A DNA stretch of 64,000 nucleotides, taken from the NCBI RefSeq assembly GCF_014203325.1, contig NZ_JACHIV010000001.1, positions 5,581,501 to 5,645,500 on the forward strand. Direction: 5' to 3'. The DNA comes from Saccharopolyspora gloriosae. GTDB taxonomy: Bacteria > Actinomycetota > Actinomycetes > Mycobacteriales > Pseudonocardiaceae. The translations under genes and the position numbers were made by a program. This document shows positions 34,307 through 43,288 of the stretch, piece after piece (within the stretch, counting starts at the first letter, position 1; each line of letters starts with the position of its first letter). The notes under the pieces are model-generated. The model ran no database searches and was not told the origin of the DNA. It was given only the letters and a program-made list of their open reading frames with translations.

Positions 34307-34930
34307 CTACACGGCGCCGTACTCGCGGTCCCCGGCGTCGCCGAGACCCGGCACGATGAAGCCGGACTCGTTGAGGCGCTCGTCGACGCTGGCCGTCACG
34401 ACCCGCAGCGGCAGCCCGGATTCCTCCAGGTGCTGGATGCCTTCCGGCGCGGCGAGGGTGCAGATCGCGGTCACGTCGGTGGCACCGCGCTCGACGAGCA
34501 GGTGGATCGTGTGCAGCATCGAGCCGCCGGTGGCCAGCATCGGGTCCAGCACCAGCACCGGCAGCCCGGAGAGGTCCTTCGGCAGCGACTCCAGGTACGG
34601 CGTCGGCAGCAGCGTCTCCTCGTCGCGGGCGAGCCCGACGAAGCCCATCTGCGCCTCCGGGATCAGCCGGTGCGCCTGGTCGGCCATGCCGAGCCCGGCG
34701 CGCAGCACGGGCACCAGCAGCGGCGGGTTCGCCAGCCGGTAACCGGTGGTGCGGGCGACCGGCGTGTGGATCGGCGCTTCGGCGACTTCGGCGTCGCGGG
34801 TCGCCTCGTAGATCAGCATGAGGGTGAGTTCTTGCAGCGCTGCCCGGAAGGCGGCGTTCTCCGTGCGCGCGTCGCGCATGGTCGACAGCCTCGACTTCGC
34901 CAGCGGGTGGTCCACGACCCGAACGTCCAT
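34307..34930 (-). CDS. upp: Uracil phosphoribosyltransferase
   Basis: Converts uracil and PRPP to UMP. 207 residues, the usual length. It shows [25 protein letters not shown], the PRPP loop [16 protein letters not shown] and the uracil-binding [12 protein letters not shown] near the C-terminus. ATG 34930 has no ribosome site; TAGTGT (34939-34944 on the other strand) lies 8 nt before it, so it is probably leaderless. It feeds on the uracil released by DeoA from uridine or deoxyuridine made by Cdd. Divergent from the zinc dehydrogenase gene. Confidence 0.96.
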   Translation of the reverse strand: MDVRVVDHPLAKSRLSTMRDARTENAAFRAALQELTLMLIYEATRDAEVAEAPIHTPVARTTGYRLANPPLLVPVLRAGLGMADQAHRLIPEAQMGFVGLARDEETLLPTPYLESLPKDLSGLPVLVLDPMLATGGSMLHTIHLLVERGATDVTAICTLAAPEGIQHLEESGLPLRVVTASVDERLNESGFIVPGLGDAGDREYGAV

Positions 34931-35184
34931 GGCCGAGCACACTAACCGGCACGGGTCTCGCCCCGAGCAACGGCGACCGCCCGATGTGCGCCACGTCCCG
35001 CCGAACCATCCGCGCCCGGACGGCAGCGCTCCGGCCCTCTCCCGCGAACGGCGTACGCCCACTCGAACGAGTGACGGTAGGAGCGCGCGTGCCGGGTAGT
35101 CCGGAATCGATGCGCATACCGGCACGTGCGCGTCCGCCCGGCGCGTCCGCGCGCCGGAACCCGTCACCGGCGGAGGTGTTTCCC

Positions 35185-36318
35185 ATGAAGGCAGTGGTCT
35201 ACCGAGAGCCGTTCGCGGTCGCCGTCGACGAAGTCGACCGTCCGAGCATCCAACATCCCAACGACGTCATCGTGCGCGTCACCTCGACCGCGATCTGCGG
35301 TTCCGACCTGCACATGTACGAAGGACGCACCGCCGCCGAACCCGGCATCGTGTTCGGGCACGAGAACCTCGGGATCATCGACGAGGTCGGCGCCGGCGTC
35401 GTCGGCCTCAACCGCGGCGACCGCGTGGTGATGCCGTTCAACGTCGCCTGCGGGTTCTGCATGAACTGCATGGCGGGCGACACGGCGTTCTGCCTCACCG
35501 TCAACCCCGGCTTCGCGGGCGGCGCCTACGGCTACGTGGCGATGGGGCCCTACACCGGCGGGCAGGCCGAGTACCTGCGGGTGCCGTTCGCCGACTTCAA
35601 CTGCCTGGTGCTGCCACCGGACTCCAGCAAGGAGACCGACTACGTGCTGCTGGCCGACATCTTCCCCACCGGCTACCACGGCTGCGAACTCGCCCAGGTG
35701 TCCCCGGGCGAGACCTGCGTGGTCTACGGAGCGGGCCCCGTCGGGCTGATGGCCGCGTACTCGGCGCTGCTGCGCGGCGCGTCCCGCGTGTTCTGCGTCG
35801 ACCGCATCCCGGAGCGGCTGGCGAAGGCCGAGCAGATCGGCGCCGTCCCGATCGACTTCAGCGCGGGCGACCCGGTCGAGCAGATCAAGGACCGCACCGA
35901 AGGGGTCGGCACCGACAAGGGCATCGACGCCGTCGGCTACCAGGCGCAGACCGGCGACGCGTCCGGCGAGGAACCGGCCGTGGTGCTCAACTCGCTGATC
36001 CACACCGTGCGGGCCACCGGGAGGCTCGGCGTGCCGGGCCTGTACGTGCCCGCCGACCCCGGCGGACCGGACGCGAACGCCAAGCAGGGCATGCTGCTGG
36101 TGGCGATCGGGAAGATGTTCGAGAAGGGGCAGGTCATCGGCACCGGGCAGTGCAACGTGAAGCGCTACAACCGGCAGCTGCGCGACATGATCACGGCGGG
36201 CCGGGCCGCGCCGAGCTTCGTGGTCTCCCACGAGCTGTCGCTGTCCGAGGCCCCCGACGCCTACACCAAGTTCGACCAGCGAATAGAGGGCTACACCAAG
36301 GTCGTCCTGCACCCGTGA
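35185..36318 (+). CDS. Zinc-dependent dehydrogenase, glutathione-independent formaldehyde dehydrogenase type
   Basis: A 377-residue medium-chain dehydrogenase. Catalytic zinc ligands in [13 protein letters not shown] and [15 protein letters not shown]; structural zinc-type cysteines in [21 protein letters not shown] fold [20 protein letters not shown]. The inserted region [20 protein letters not shown] and the C-terminal [16 protein letters not shown] are typical of the branch with Pseudomonas formaldehyde dehydrogenase. Natural substrate could be formaldehyde, another aldehyde or an alcohol. ATG 35185 has GGAGGTG upstream. A structured repeat follows the stop codon within 30 nt. Confidence 0.9.
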   Translation: MKAVVYREPFAVAVDEVDRPSIQHPNDVIVRVTSTAICGSDLHMYEGRTAAEPGIVFGHENLGIIDEVGAGVVGLNRGDRVVMPFNVACGFCMNCMAGDTAFCLTVNPGFAGGAYGYVAMGPYTGGQAEYLRVPFADFNCLVLPPDSSKETDYVLLADIFPTGYHGCELAQVSPGETCVVYGAGPVGLMAAYSALLRGASRVFCVDRIPERLAKAEQIGAVPIDFSAGDPVEQIKDRTEGVGTDKGIDAVGYQAQTGDASGEEPAVVLNSLIHTVRATGRLGVPGLYVPADPGGPDANAKQGMLLVAIGKMFEKGQVIGTGQCNVKRYNRQLRDMITAGRAAPSFVVSHELSLSEAPDAYTKFDQRIEGYTKVVLHP

Positions 36319-36343
36319 GCACACGCCTTGTCCGCGAGCTTGT

Positions 36344-36526
36344 CCTGCGTAGCGGGTCCGGTAGCGGAACCTCAGCGTTCTTCTCGCTGCGGGGTCTTTT
36401 TCCCAAGTGGCTCCGCCACGAGGGAAAAAGCCGTCCTCGCGAGAAGGCCGCTGAGAACCCGCCGGTGGTCGGCCTGCTCAAGCCGGTCACTGCTCAGCGG
36501 CTCCGCCGCTGACAAGACAAGACGGA
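36344..36526 (+). repeat. 3'-end structured repeat, copy 4 (after the zinc dehydrogenase)
   Basis: Edge CCTGCGTAGC (36344-36353), outer arms CTCAGCGTTCTTCTCGC (36371-36387) and GCGAGAAGGCCGCTGAG (36439-36455), which pair except at one position plus one G-T pair. The inner stem is CTTTTTCCC with GGGAAAAAG, capped by GTGGC-tcc-GCCAC. The small hairpin CAGCGGC-tcc-GCCGCTG is at 36495-36511, followed by ACAAGACAAG. Confidence 0.85.
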
Positions 36527-36648
36527 ACCCGAAGCTCGCACACCCCAAGACAGGCGGTCGGTGGTCGCGCGCTCGGCGACCCGCTGCGCAGGCCCAAGAT
36601 CCGAACGATCACCCGGGCGAAGGCATCGAGGGTGGGCCGGTGCTGACT

Positions 36649-36654
36649 TAGACT
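36649..36654 (+). promoter_or_regulatory. Likely -10 box of leaderless deoC
   Basis: TAGACT lies 6 nt before the deoC ATG; no ribosome site is present between. Confidence 0.5.
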
Positions 36655-36660
36655 GCGCGC

Positions 36661-37653
36661 ATGGTCGAACCACTGCCGACGTCGTCGTCGGGTGAGCAGC
36701 GCGCGGGCTCGTTGCCGCCTGAGCTCGCCGAGGCCACCAGGGATGAGAGCTCGCTGCGGCGGTTCCTGCACGGCCTGCCCGGAGTGGACCAGGTGGGGCT
36801 GGAGCAGCGGGCCGCGGGCCTGGCCACCCGCAGCATCAAGAAGGACGCGAAGACCTGGGCGATCGACGCGGCGATCGGCATGGTCGACCTGACCACGCTG
36901 GAAGGCGCCGACACCGAGGGCAAGGTCCGCGCGCTGGCGGCGAAGGCGCGCCGGCCCGACGCCGACCACCCGGACGTGCCTGCGGTCGCCGCGGTGTGCG
37001 TCTACCCGGACCTGGCGGCGACGGCCGTCGAGGCGCTGGCCGGGTCCGGCGTGGGCGTCGCGTCCGTCGCGACCGCGTTCCCCTCCGGGCGGTCCTCGCG
37101 GCAGGTGAAGCTGCACGAGGTGGAGCTCGCGGTCGCCGCGGGTGCGTCCGACGTGGACATGGTGATCGACCGGGGCGCGTTCCTGTCCGGCCGCTACGGG
37201 CAGGTCTTCGAGGAGATCCAGGCGGTGAAGGCGGCGTGCGGCTCCGCGCACCTGAAGGTCATCCTGGAGACCGGCGAGCTCGCCACCTGCGACAACGTCC
37301 GGCGGGCGTCGTGGCTGGCGCTGCTGGCCGGGGGCGACTTCATCAAGACCTCCACCGGCAAGGTCTCTCCCGCTGCGACGTTGCCGGTGACGACGCTGAT
37401 GCTGCAGGCCGTGCGGGAGTGGCGGGACAGCACCGGGCAGCTGCGCGGCGTGAAACCGGCGGGCGGCATCCGGACCACGAAGGACGCGATGCGCTACCTC
37501 GTCGCGGTGCACGAGGTGGCCGGGCCGGAGTGGCTGACCCCGGAACTGTTCCGCTTCGGCGCGTCGAGCCTGCTGGGGGATCTGCTGATGCAACGACGAA
37601 CGCAACGCACCGGCCACTACTCGGCCGCGCACTACGTGGCGGTGGACGCATGA
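36661..37653 (+). CDS. deoC: Deoxyribose-phosphate aldolase
   Basis: Splits 2-deoxyribose 5-phosphate into glyceraldehyde 3-phosphate and acetaldehyde. At 330 residues it belongs to the longer branch of the family. VDLTTLEG, AAVCVYPDLAATAVEAL, VATAFPSG, DVDMVIDRGAFLSG, LKVILETGEL and the Schiff-base segment GGDFIKTSTGKVSPAATL (K229) are intact. TAGACT 6 nt upstream suggests leaderless expression. The stop overlaps the start of the aldehyde dehydrogenase gene (ATGA), so the acetaldehyde produced can be oxidised by a co-translated enzyme. Confidence 0.96.
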   Translation: MVEPLPTSSSGEQRAGSLPPELAEATRDESSLRRFLHGLPGVDQVGLEQRAAGLATRSIKKDAKTWAIDAAIGMVDLTTLEGADTEGKVRALAAKARRPDADHPDVPAVAAVCVYPDLAATAVEALAGSGVGVASVATAFPSGRSSRQVKLHEVELAVAAGASDVDMVIDRGAFLSGRYGQVFEEIQAVKAACGSAHLKVILETGELATCDNVRRASWLALLAGGDFIKTSTGKVSPAATLPVTTLMLQAVREWRDSTGQLRGVKPAGGIRTTKDAMRYLVAVHEVAGPEWLTPELFRFGASSLLGDLLMQRRTQRTGHYSAAHYVAVDA

Positions 37654-39083
37654 GCTTCTGGGAGTATGCGCCCGCGCCGGAATCGGCGTCCGTGGCGAAC
37701 CTGCGCGACCGGTACCGGATGTTCGTCGACGGCGAGTTCGTCGACGGCGCGGGCGATCCGCTCACGACGATCAACCCGGCTACCGGCGAACCGCTCGCCG
37801 AAGTCGCCACCGCCGCACAGTCCGATGTGGACACCGCGGTCCGGGCGGCGCGACGCGCCTTCGAGCGGACCTGGGGGCCGATGCCCGGCTCCGAACGCGC
37901 GAAGTACCTGTTCCGCATCGCCCGGCTCATCCAGGAACGCGGCCGGGAACTGGCCGTGCTGGAGACGCTGGACAACGGCAAGCCCATCAAGGAGGCCCGC
38001 GACACCGACATCCCCACCGCCGCGGCGCACTTCTTCCACCACGCGGGTTGGGCCGACAAGCTCGGCTACGCCGGGTACGGCCCCGATCCGCGACCGCTGG
38101 GCGTGGCCGCCGGGATCATCCCGTGGAACTTCCCGCTGCTGATGCTGGCGTGGAAGATCGCTCCGGCGCTGGCCTGCGGCAACACGGTCGTGCTCAAGCC
38201 CGCCGAGACCACGCCGCTGACGGCGCTGGTGTTCGGCGAGCTGTGCCAGGAGGCCGGGCTGCCCCCGGGCGTGGTGAACATCCTGCCCGGCGCCGGTGAC
38301 GTGGGCTCCCGGCTCGTCGCGCACCAGGACGTGGACAAGGTCGCGTTCACCGGTTCCACCGCGGTGGGCAAGGAGATCCAGCGCACCCTCGCCGGTACCG
38401 GCAGGAAGCTCACGCTGGAGCTCGGTGGCAAGGCCGCGAACATCGTGTTCGACGACGCGCCGCTGGACCAGGCGGTCGAGGGCGTCGTCAACGGCATCTT
38501 CTTCAACCAGGGCCAGGTGTGCTGCGCCGGCTCCCGGCTGCTGGTGCAGGAATCCGTCGCCGACGAACTGCTCGGCAAGCTGCGCGCCCGGATGGAGACG
38601 TTGCGGGTGGGCGATCCGCTGGACAAGAACACCGATGTCGGAGCCATCAACTCCGCGGAGCAGCTCGCCCGCATCACCGAGCTCGTCGCGGCCGGGGAGG
38701 CCGAGGGCGCGTCGCGCTGGAGCAGCTCGTGCCCGCTGCCGGAACGGGGATTCTTCTTCTCCCCCACCGTGTTCGAGCAGGTGCAGCAGTCCATGCGCAT
38801 CGCGCGGGAGGAGATCTTCGGCCCGGTGCTGTCGGTGCTGACCTTCCGCACCCCGGGCGAGGCGATCAGCAAGGCCGACAACACCCCGTACGGCCTGTCC
38901 GCGGGCGTCTGGACGGAGAAGGGCTCCCGCATCCTGTGGGCAGCGCAGCAGCTGCGCGCCGGCGTGGTGTGGGCCAACACGTTCAACCGGTTCGACCCGA
39001 CCGCGCCGTTCGGCGGCTACCGGGAATCCGGGTTCGGCCGCGAAGGCGGTCGCGCAGGTCTGGAGGCATACCTTGACGTCTGA
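37650..39083 (+). CDS. Aldehyde dehydrogenase
   Basis: A 477-residue NAD(P)-dependent aldehyde dehydrogenase with a complete active site: PWNFPLLMLAWKIAPALACG (N160), FTGSTAVGKEI, LELGGKAANIVF (E257), NQGQVCCAGSR (nucleophile C291) and EEIFGPVLSV. By its coupling to deoC the natural substrate is probably acetaldehyde, giving acetate or a step toward acetyl-CoA. ATG 37650 overlaps the deoC stop by four bases; the next, shorter dehydrogenase-like gene starts inside its 3' end. Confidence 0.94.
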   Translation: MSFWEYAPAPESASVANLRDRYRMFVDGEFVDGAGDPLTTINPATGEPLAEVATAAQSDVDTAVRAARRAFERTWGPMPGSERAKYLFRIARLIQERGRELAVLETLDNGKPIKEARDTDIPTAAAHFFHHAGWADKLGYAGYGPDPRPLGVAAGIIPWNFPLLMLAWKIAPALACGNTVVLKPAETTPLTALVFGELCQEAGLPPGVVNILPGAGDVGSRLVAHQDVDKVAFTGSTAVGKEIQRTLAGTGRKLTLELGGKAANIVFDDAPLDQAVEGVVNGIFFNQGQVCCAGSRLLVQESVADELLGKLRARMETLRVGDPLDKNTDVGAINSAEQLARITELVAAGEAEGASRWSSSCPLPERGFFFSPTVFEQVQQSMRIAREEIFGPVLSVLTFRTPGEAISKADNTPYGLSAGVWTEKGSRILWAAQQLRAGVVWANTFNRFDPTAPFGGYRESGFGREGGRAGLEAYLDV

Positions 39084-39957
39084 GCAGCACGAGACCGGCC
39101 GGGTCGCGGTGGCCAAGACCTGCAAGCTCTACGTCGGCGGGAAGTTCCCCCGCTCCGAGTCGGGCCGGGTGTACCCGGTGCGCGCGGCCGACGGCGCGCT
39201 GCTGGCGAACGCGGCGCTGGCCTCCCGCAAGGACGTGCGGGACGCGGTCGCCGCCGCGCGCGGTGCGTTCCCCGGCTGGTCCGGCGCCACGGCCTACAAC
39301 CGCGGGCAGGTGCTGTTCCGCATCGCCGAGGTGATGGAGGGCCGCCGCGCCCAGTTCGGCGCGGACGTCGCCGCCGCGGAGGGCCTCGGCGCGGACGAGG
39401 CCGCGGCGGTGGTGGACGCCGCGATCGACCGGGTGGTGTGGTTCGCGGGCTGGACGGACAAGATCACCGGAGTGCTGGGCGCGGCGAATCCCGTTGCGGG
39501 GCCGTACTTCTCGTTCAGCGTGCCCGAGCCGACCGGCGTCGTCGGCGTGCTCGCCCCGCAGGACTCCTCACTGCTGGGCCTGGTCAGCGTGCTCGCCCCG
39601 GTGCTGGCGGCGGGCAACACCGCCGTCGTCGTGACGAGCGCCGAGCGCCCGCTGCCCGCGATCACGCTGTCCGAGGTGCTCGCGACGTCCGACGTGCCGG
39701 GCGGCGTGGCGAACCTGCTCACGGGCACGGTCGCGGAACTCGCGCCGCGGCTGGCGTCACACGCCGACGTCAACGCCCTCGACCTCACCGGAGCCCCCGC
39801 CGACCTGCGCCCGGAACTGGAACGGGCCGCGGCGGGCACCGTCACGCGCGTGCTCCGCACCGGCCGCGCCGAACCGGACTGGACCGCCGCCCCCGGCCTG
39901 GAACGCCTTCGCGCCTTCACCGAGCTCAAAACCGTCTGGCACCCGGTGGGCACCTGA
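39073..39957 (+). CDS. Truncated aldehyde-dehydrogenase-like protein without catalytic domain
   Basis: A 294-residue protein covering only the N-terminal cofactor-binding half of the aldehyde dehydrogenase fold: KLYVGGKFPRSESGRVYPVR, RGQVLFRIAEVMEGRRAQFG, TGVVGVLAPQDSSLLGLVSV and LAAGNTAVVVTSAERPLPAI. The catalytic Cys/Glu region is absent; after DVNALDLTGAPADLRPELER the chain ends. TTG 39073 is preceded by GGAGG at 6 nt and overlaps the previous gene by 11 bp. It may be a structural or regulatory partner of the full-length enzyme, since it is placed and translated with it. Confidence 0.83.
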   Translation: MTSEQHETGRVAVAKTCKLYVGGKFPRSESGRVYPVRAADGALLANAALASRKDVRDAVAAARGAFPGWSGATAYNRGQVLFRIAEVMEGRRAQFGADVAAAEGLGADEAAAVVDAAIDRVVWFAGWTDKITGVLGAANPVAGPYFSFSVPEPTGVVGVLAPQDSSLLGLVSVLAPVLAAGNTAVVVTSAERPLPAITLSEVLATSDVPGGVANLLTGTVAELAPRLASHADVNALDLTGAPADLRPELERAAAGTVTRVLRTGRAEPDWTAAPGLERLRAFTELKTVWHPVGT

Positions 39958-40077
39958 CCGCTCGCCGTCGCGCGGCGGCGAAGCGCGGTACTCGCCCGGT
40001 GCGGCGTTCGGGCGAGCGCGGCCTGATCAGCACCTCGCGGGCCGCAGCCCGTGCGGCCCGCGAGCCGGGTGCCGCGC

Positions 40078-40683
40078 TCAGGCCGGAGGGACGACCCGGC
40101 CGCGCCGGATCGCGGCGAGCAGCAGCAGGACCGCGCCCGCGAGCAGCACCGCGCCGAGGGTGATCGCCGCCCATCCCGGCAGCTCGAACAGCACCGGCGC
40201 CTCGCCGAGCAACCGGTCCACCACGTTCGTCCCCGCGATGGCGAGCAGGCCCGCGACCACCGCACCGGCCAGGTACCAGCGCCTGCCGCGCAGCGCGGTC
40301 GCCGAGCGGAACGCCGCGCCGACGGCCACCACGATCAGCAGCAGCATCCACACCGCTCCGACCGCGTCGGCGAGCACGAACGGCACCGGCCCGCGGAAGC
40401 CGTCGATGAAGAACTCCAGCCCGAACAAGGTCAGCGCGGCGGTGCCGAGCGCGCCGGCGAGCACGGCGGGCCGGGACAGCTTCGCGGGGTCGCCGTCGAG
40501 CTGCGCGGCGACGTGGGCGGCGTACTCGCGCGGGGTGCCGAAGGCCTCGACCGGGTCTTCACCGGATTCGGCGAGGTGCGTGTCCACCTCGGCGAGCACG
40601 TCCCCGACACGAGCTCCGGAGATCTCGTGCATCCGCAACGCGATCAGCAGTTCGTCCCGGTACTTCTCGGTCTCGATCGTCAT
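40078..40683 (-). CDS. HAAS-domain membrane protein, partner of the PadR regulator
   Basis: A 201-residue protein. The N-terminal 65 residues (YRDELLIALRMHEISGARVG, then ESGEDPVEAFGTPREYAAHV) form a HAAS-type helical domain. Four membrane spans follow, for example AVLAGALGTAALTLFGLEFF and AVGAVWMLLLIVVAVGAAF. Such proteins occur beside PadR regulators and are thought to sense at the membrane. ATG 40683 overlaps the padR stop (ATGA). Confidence 0.85.
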   Translation of the reverse strand: MTIETEKYRDELLIALRMHEISGARVGDVLAEVDTHLAESGEDPVEAFGTPREYAAHVAAQLDGDPAKLSRPAVLAGALGTAALTLFGLEFFIDGFRGPVPFVLADAVGAVWMLLLIVVAVGAAFRSATALRGRRWYLAGAVVAGLLAIAGTNVVDRLLGEAPVLFELPGWAAITLGAVLLAGAVLLLLAAIRRGRVVPPA

Positions 40684-41033
40684 CGCCCCGTCCCCCGTTC
40701 GATCACCGAGCTCGCGTTCTTCGCGAACTCCGTCCACTTAGGTCCCTGTTCGGCGAGCACCGCGCGCCCCTGTTCGGTGAGGGCGAAGAACTTGCGGCCG
40801 GGGCCGCTCTCCCCCGCCCGCCACTCGGTGCTCAACAGCCCGTCGGCGGCCAGCCGGTTGAGCAGCGGGTACAGCGTTCCCGCTTTCATGTCCGGCAGGC
40901 CGGCGTCGGCAAGTCGTTGCAGCAGCAGGTATCCGTAGCCCTCACCGCTCTCGGCGAGCAGCGCCAGGACCGCCAGGTCGAGGACGCCGCGCAGCCATTG
41001 GGTCTGCCGCGCGTCGGGCTTCTTCTCAGGCAC
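40680..41033 (-). CDS. PadR-family transcriptional regulator
   Basis: A 117-residue winged-helix repressor. RQTQWLRGVLDLAVLALLAE, GYGYLLLQRLADAGLPDMKA, GTLYPLLNRLAADGLL and PGRKFFALTEQGRAVL cover the PadR domain. The start GTG 41033 matches the family; GTG 41066 falls within the operator palindrome. It is co-translated with the HAAS membrane protein and preceded by a 31-bp perfect palindrome, so it very probably represses its own operon. Inducer unknown. Confidence 0.9.
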   Translation of the reverse strand: MPEKKPDARQTQWLRGVLDLAVLALLAESGEGYGYLLLQRLADAGLPDMKAGTLYPLLNRLAADGLLSTEWRAGESGPGRKFFALTEQGRAVLAEQGPKWTEFAKNASSVIERGTGR

Positions 41034-41047
41034 AACACGAAGGTAGC

Positions 41048-41078
41048 ACCTACTAGTTGGTGACACAAACTAGTAGGT
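41048..41078. promoter_or_regulatory. PadR operator candidate
   Basis: ACCTACTAGTT (41048-41058) and AACTAGTAGGT (41068-41078) are perfect 11-bp arms around a 9-nt spacer, AT-rich in a GC-rich setting, 15 bp before the padR start. Confidence 0.75.
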
Positions 41079-41205
41079 CGACAGCGGGGACGTTCGGACA
41101 AAGAGAACCGCCCACCCGGGGCGATCCGAGTGGGCGGCGATTCGAAGAGCTGTCCGCACCGGCGACACCCCGCGCCCCCGACCGGAGCGCGGACCACCGG
41201 CGGCG

Positions 41206-41796
41206 TCAGCGGATCTGCCAGTCCAGCCTGCCGTCTTCGGTGACCGTCGGGTGGCTGTGCCCGGCGGAGGCTCCTTCGGTCAACGACCGGTGCACGTCGG
41301 TGAGCATCGCCGAGATGCTGCGCCACTCCGGGCGCTGCACCTGCCCGGCCTCCTGCTCCCACTCCAGCACGCACCCGCGCAGCGGTCCCGGCCGCAGGTC
41401 CACCACCAGTTCGTCGGCGAACCCGTCCCCGGCGATGGGAATCCACGCCGGGTGGTAGCTCGACCCCGGCGCGCCCGCGTAGTAGTCGCAGGCGGGCCGT
41501 TCCCATTGCGCCGCCCAGGTCTTGCGGTGCCCGCTCCACACTTCCCACGCGCGCTGCGCGCTGTAGGGCGTGTAGAACGGCGGCAGCACATCGGCGAGGA
41601 CGTCACCGTCGGTGCCGCCGCAGCTGGTCCACCACTCCCGCAGCTCCTCCGGCAACCGGATCTCGAATTCCGTTTCCAGCTCGGCGAAATCCGGCGGCGG
41701 GGAAGGCGGAAGCAGGGCCGCTGCGGTCACCGGCGCGTGCTCACCCAACCAAAGCACGATTCTCGTCCACAGCTCCGTGACATCCATTCGAACCAT
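41206..41796 (-). CDS. SMI1/KNR4-family protein
   Basis: A 196-residue SMI1/KNR4 (SUKH-type) protein. The typical opening is seen in PPDFAELETEFEIRLPEELR followed by WWTSCGG, and the core in FYTPYSAQRAWEVW and WIPIAGDGFADELVVDL. Bacterial members include immunity proteins of contact toxins and general protein-interaction modules. No polymorphic toxin gene is adjacent, so its role stays open. ATG 41796 or 41787; neither has a clear ribosome site. Confidence 0.82.
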   Translation of the reverse strand: MVRMDVTELWTRIVLWLGEHAPVTAAALLPPSPPPDFAELETEFEIRLPEELREWWTSCGGTDGDVLADVLPPFYTPYSAQRAWEVWSGHRKTWAAQWERPACDYYAGAPGSSYHPAWIPIAGDGFADELVVDLRPGPLRGCVLEWEQEAGQVQRPEWRSISAMLTDVHRSLTEGASAGHSHPTVTEDGRLDWQIR

Positions 41797-41995
41797 GATC
41801 GACGGGGCGGCCGGACGCCGGTACCGCCAACCGTGACCGCGCGCCGCTGCTCACCTCGGACGACCGCTCGAACCCATTCGGTTGCGACGGCTCTCGACAA
41901 GGTCGATACGGTAGGCAGCCCGACCGGACGGCAGGCGTGCGTCGGGCAACCCGTAGGCTTCGCGGACGTCTGGTTCGGCGACCGGAGGTAGGAAG

Positions 41996-43222
41996 ATGGC
42001 GCAGGACATCGTCCCCATCGAACTGGGGCTTCCGCAAGGTGACGTGGTCACCCTGTGGGCACCGCGATGGCGTGAGGACGGCGAGGACTGGGAGGCCTTC
42101 CTCGGCCACGAGGAGGACCTCTACGCGTTCCCCGACGCCGCGAGGCTCGCCGCGTTCGTGCGCACCGCGCACGAGCACGACCTCGACGATCACCCCGCCT
42201 GGCACGTGGTGCCCGCTCTGTCCGCGGTCGAGCTGAACCCGGACGAGGACCACCAGTTCGACCTGGTGGGCGTGCCCGAGCTGGTGGCCGACACCCCGGA
42301 CGTCTGGGCGATCAACGAGCTGCACGACATCGTGGAGATCGCGCGCTCGCTGGCCGACGTGTGCGAACTGGACACGGTGCACGAGGTGCTCGACGCCGCG
42401 GACGGCTTCAGCCTGCTCGACCAGGGCACGCTGGTGTTCACCGGCAAGGACGGCCAGAAGCGCTGGTCCGAGCTGTGCGCCGTGGTCGCCGAGCGCTGGG
42501 ACGAGCTGCTCGACGCGCTCGACTCCGTCGTGAGCACCCCCGAGGTGCCCGCGGACGCCGTGGCCACCGCGGAGACCGAGCTCGCCGAGGCCCTGGAGCA
42601 CGACGAGGCCGAGCAGACCGACTCCGAATCCGATGTGGACCCGGTGGACGAGGACTCCGAGCCCGGCTTCTGGGGTGAGATCGGCATCGACCCGATCCGG
42701 ATCATCACCGGCCAGGGCGAGTTCTACTCGCTGCGCTGCTACCTCGACGACGACCCGGTGTTCCTCGGTTCCGACGGGCGCATCGACGTGTTCGGCTCGC
42801 CCCGCGCGCTCGCCCGGTTCCTCGCCGAGGGCGAGGCGCTGGAGGACAACGACCTGGCGCGGGTCGCGACCTGGCCGCAGGTGACGCAGCGGGCGACCGG
42901 CGGTGAGCTGGAGATCGAGGTCGACCCGGACAACAGCTACGTGCTCACCGGGCTGGACGACGACCTCGCCGCCGGCCCGTCCGAAGTGGACCCGAACCAG
43001 CTGGACCTGGCCGAGGAACTGCTGCTGGACGCGGCGACCTGGGCCGACGACAAGACCGTGGACGAGGCGTTGCAGCCCTCGGAGCGGCTCGGCTGGCTGG
43101 TGTCGTTCGTGCTGCGCCCGAACCCGAACCGGCTGCCCCCGAGCCCGCCGTTCGACACCGAGGTGGAGGTCTGGCGCGAGCTCGTCGCCCAGTTCGAGGA
43201 CCAGCGCCTGCGCAAGCACTGA
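41996..43222 (+). CDS. Conserved actinobacterial protein, unknown function
   Basis: A 408-residue, strongly acidic cytosolic protein. It contains two related segments: YAFPDAARLAAFVRT (near residue 43) and IDVFGSPRALARFLAEGEAL (near residue 262), each followed by a W-P/W-H-VV-type strand, suggesting an internal duplication joined by an Asp/Glu-rich linker (about 195-225). By gene order beside add it corresponds to M. tuberculosis Rv3311, also a conserved protein of unknown function. GGAGG stands about 6 nt before ATG 41996. It converges with add over a perfect hairpin. Confidence 0.85.
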   Translation: MAQDIVPIELGLPQGDVVTLWAPRWREDGEDWEAFLGHEEDLYAFPDAARLAAFVRTAHEHDLDDHPAWHVVPALSAVELNPDEDHQFDLVGVPELVADTPDVWAINELHDIVEIARSLADVCELDTVHEVLDAADGFSLLDQGTLVFTGKDGQKRWSELCAVVAERWDELLDALDSVVSTPEVPADAVATAETELAEALEHDEAEQTDSESDVDPVDEDSEPGFWGEIGIDPIRIITGQGEFYSLRCYLDDDPVFLGSDGRIDVFGSPRALARFLAEGEALEDNDLARVATWPQVTQRATGGELEIEVDPDNSYVLTGLDDDLAAGPSEVDPNQLDLAEELLLDAATWADDKTVDEALQPSERLGWLVSFVLRPNPNRLPPSPPFDTEVEVWRELVAQFEDQRLRKH

Positions 43223-43236
43223 CCTCACGACGCGCG

Positions 43237-43269
43237 AACGGGCCGCCCGATCAGATCGGGCGGCCCGTT
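43237..43269. terminator. Bidirectional hairpin between convergent genes
   Basis: AACGGGCCGCCCGATC (43237-43252) and its perfect complement (43254-43269) around a single base, between the stops of the conserved hypothetical gene and add. Confidence 0.75.
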
Positions 43270-43288
43270 GCTCGTTCGTGCCCCGAGA

